This document shows, piece after piece, positions 5,604 to 5,980 of a stretch of 5,980 nt of DNA. Below the pieces are notes generated by a model, which made no database searches, had not been told where the DNA came from, and was given only the letters and a program-made list of their open reading frames with translations. The position numbers and the translations under genes are program-made. Every line of letters starts with the position of its first letter. Positions within the stretch are counted from its first letter, which is position 1. This DNA is from Cellvibrionales bacterium UBA2618 (GTDB lineage: Bacteria; Pseudomonadota; Gammaproteobacteria; Pseudomonadales; Porticoccaceae). Location: the NCBI GenBank assembly GCA_002339165.1, contig DDJS01000078.1, positions 3,745 to 9,724 on the forward strand, given 5' to 3'.

Positions 5604-5980
5604 ATGGACGCTCAGCAACCGTTTAGCCCAAGTGAAATTGCAGAATTACGCACCCTCTTAGAAATTGAAAAAATTAAAACTCTGCGCACCCAGTATTCTT
5701 ATTATATGGATAGTCGGCAGTTAGAGGCGTTGGTCGGCTTGTTTGCCGACAACGCTGTCTGCGAATTCGGCCCTTATGGCAACTGGTCGGGTACCGCCGC
5801 CATTGCCGATGGATTTAACAGCGAATTTAACGACACGCTCGATCAACCATTTTGGTCGATGCACGCCAACACCAACCATCAGGTATCGATCACTGGGCCA
5901 GACACTGCCGAGGGCCAAATTTATCTATTGGACATAGTGACCGATAAAAAGCCCGATGAAAATCCGTTTATATGGTTCGC
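5604..5980 (+). CDS. SnoaL-like / NTF2-fold protein, 3' end cut by window edge
   Basis: The reading frame from ATG 5604 is open to the window edge (125 complete codons). It is preceded by CAGGAG (5588-5593), ten bases upstream. The N-terminus has a helix EIAELRTLLEIEKIKTLRTQYSYYMDSRQLEALVGLFADNAVCEFGP (11-57), the usual start of SnoaL-like proteins of the NTF2 superfamily: Y..YMD...L..LFA.DAV.EF. It is followed by W.G...I and MHANTNHQVSITG (86-98) with the conserved central histidine. The fold is a cone-shaped alpha+beta barrel used by polyketide cyclases, dehydratases, isomerases and dioxygenase small subunits, or by proteins with no known activity. Y32 and D36 sit where catalytic residues occur in some relatives, but the substrate cannot be told. 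Family members are usually 130-180 aa, so most of the protein is present. No signal peptide is seen. Confidence 0.8.
   Translation, partial: MDAQQPFSPSEIAELRTLLEIEKIKTLRTQYSYYMDSRQLEALVGLFADNAVCEFGPYGNWSGTAAIADGFNSEFNDTLDQPFWSMHANTNHQVSITGPDTAEGQIYLLDIVTDKKPDENPFIWF

Noticed and set aside
5721..5937. Short frames on both strands inside the SnoaL-like gene
   Set aside because: The frame from 5604 has a Shine-Dalgarno and family motifs and explains the region; the others are shadows.

Overview
The window looks like chromosomal DNA from a gram-negative proteobacterium, most likely a gammaproteobacterium. The argininosuccinate synthase is of the ~400-residue type and reads like those of Pseudomonas relatives. 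There is also an outer-membrane Wzi-type barrel protein and the tail of an NAD-linked formate dehydrogenase (fds) operon. Coding DNA is moderately GC-rich and the gaps are more AT-rich. The assignment to class is inference from recalled protein similarity, not from a search.

Layout: every supported gene is on the + strand. Positions 1-1093 hold the end of a formate dehydrogenase operon: fdhD (fdsC-like sulfurtransferase, TTG start at 37 or further upstream) and, one base after its stop, fdsD (80 aa). The catalytic genes fdsG, fdsB and fdsA would be expected just upstream, outside the window. A non-coding gap of about 300 bases (1094-1399) follows, with several small inverted repeats and a possible promoter. 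It leads into a 492-residue secreted Wzi-family protein (1400-2878). After 105 bases comes argG (2984-4201, GTG start, strong Shine-Dalgarno). After another 193 bases comes a 316-residue PLP enzyme of the serine racemase/threonine dehydratase fold (4395-5345). A 258-base gap carries a perfect 11-bp inverted repeat (5527-5551). The window ends inside a SnoaL/NTF2-like gene (5604 to beyond 5980).

How the genes work together: only fdhD and fdsD clearly form one functional unit (formate oxidation to CO2, with NADH production). The Wzi-like protein, argG, the serine/threonine PLP enzyme and the SnoaL-like protein are separated by gaps, have their own ribosome binding sites and serve unrelated processes. 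They look like independently transcribed housekeeping or accessory genes rather than a system. I found no mobile element, CRISPR array, tRNA, rRNA or toxin-antitoxin module, and no convincing undescribed system. The items most worth a second look are the inverted repeat before the SnoaL-like gene, the structured leader of the Wzi gene, the orphan setting of that gene, and the racemase-type residues of the PLP enzyme.
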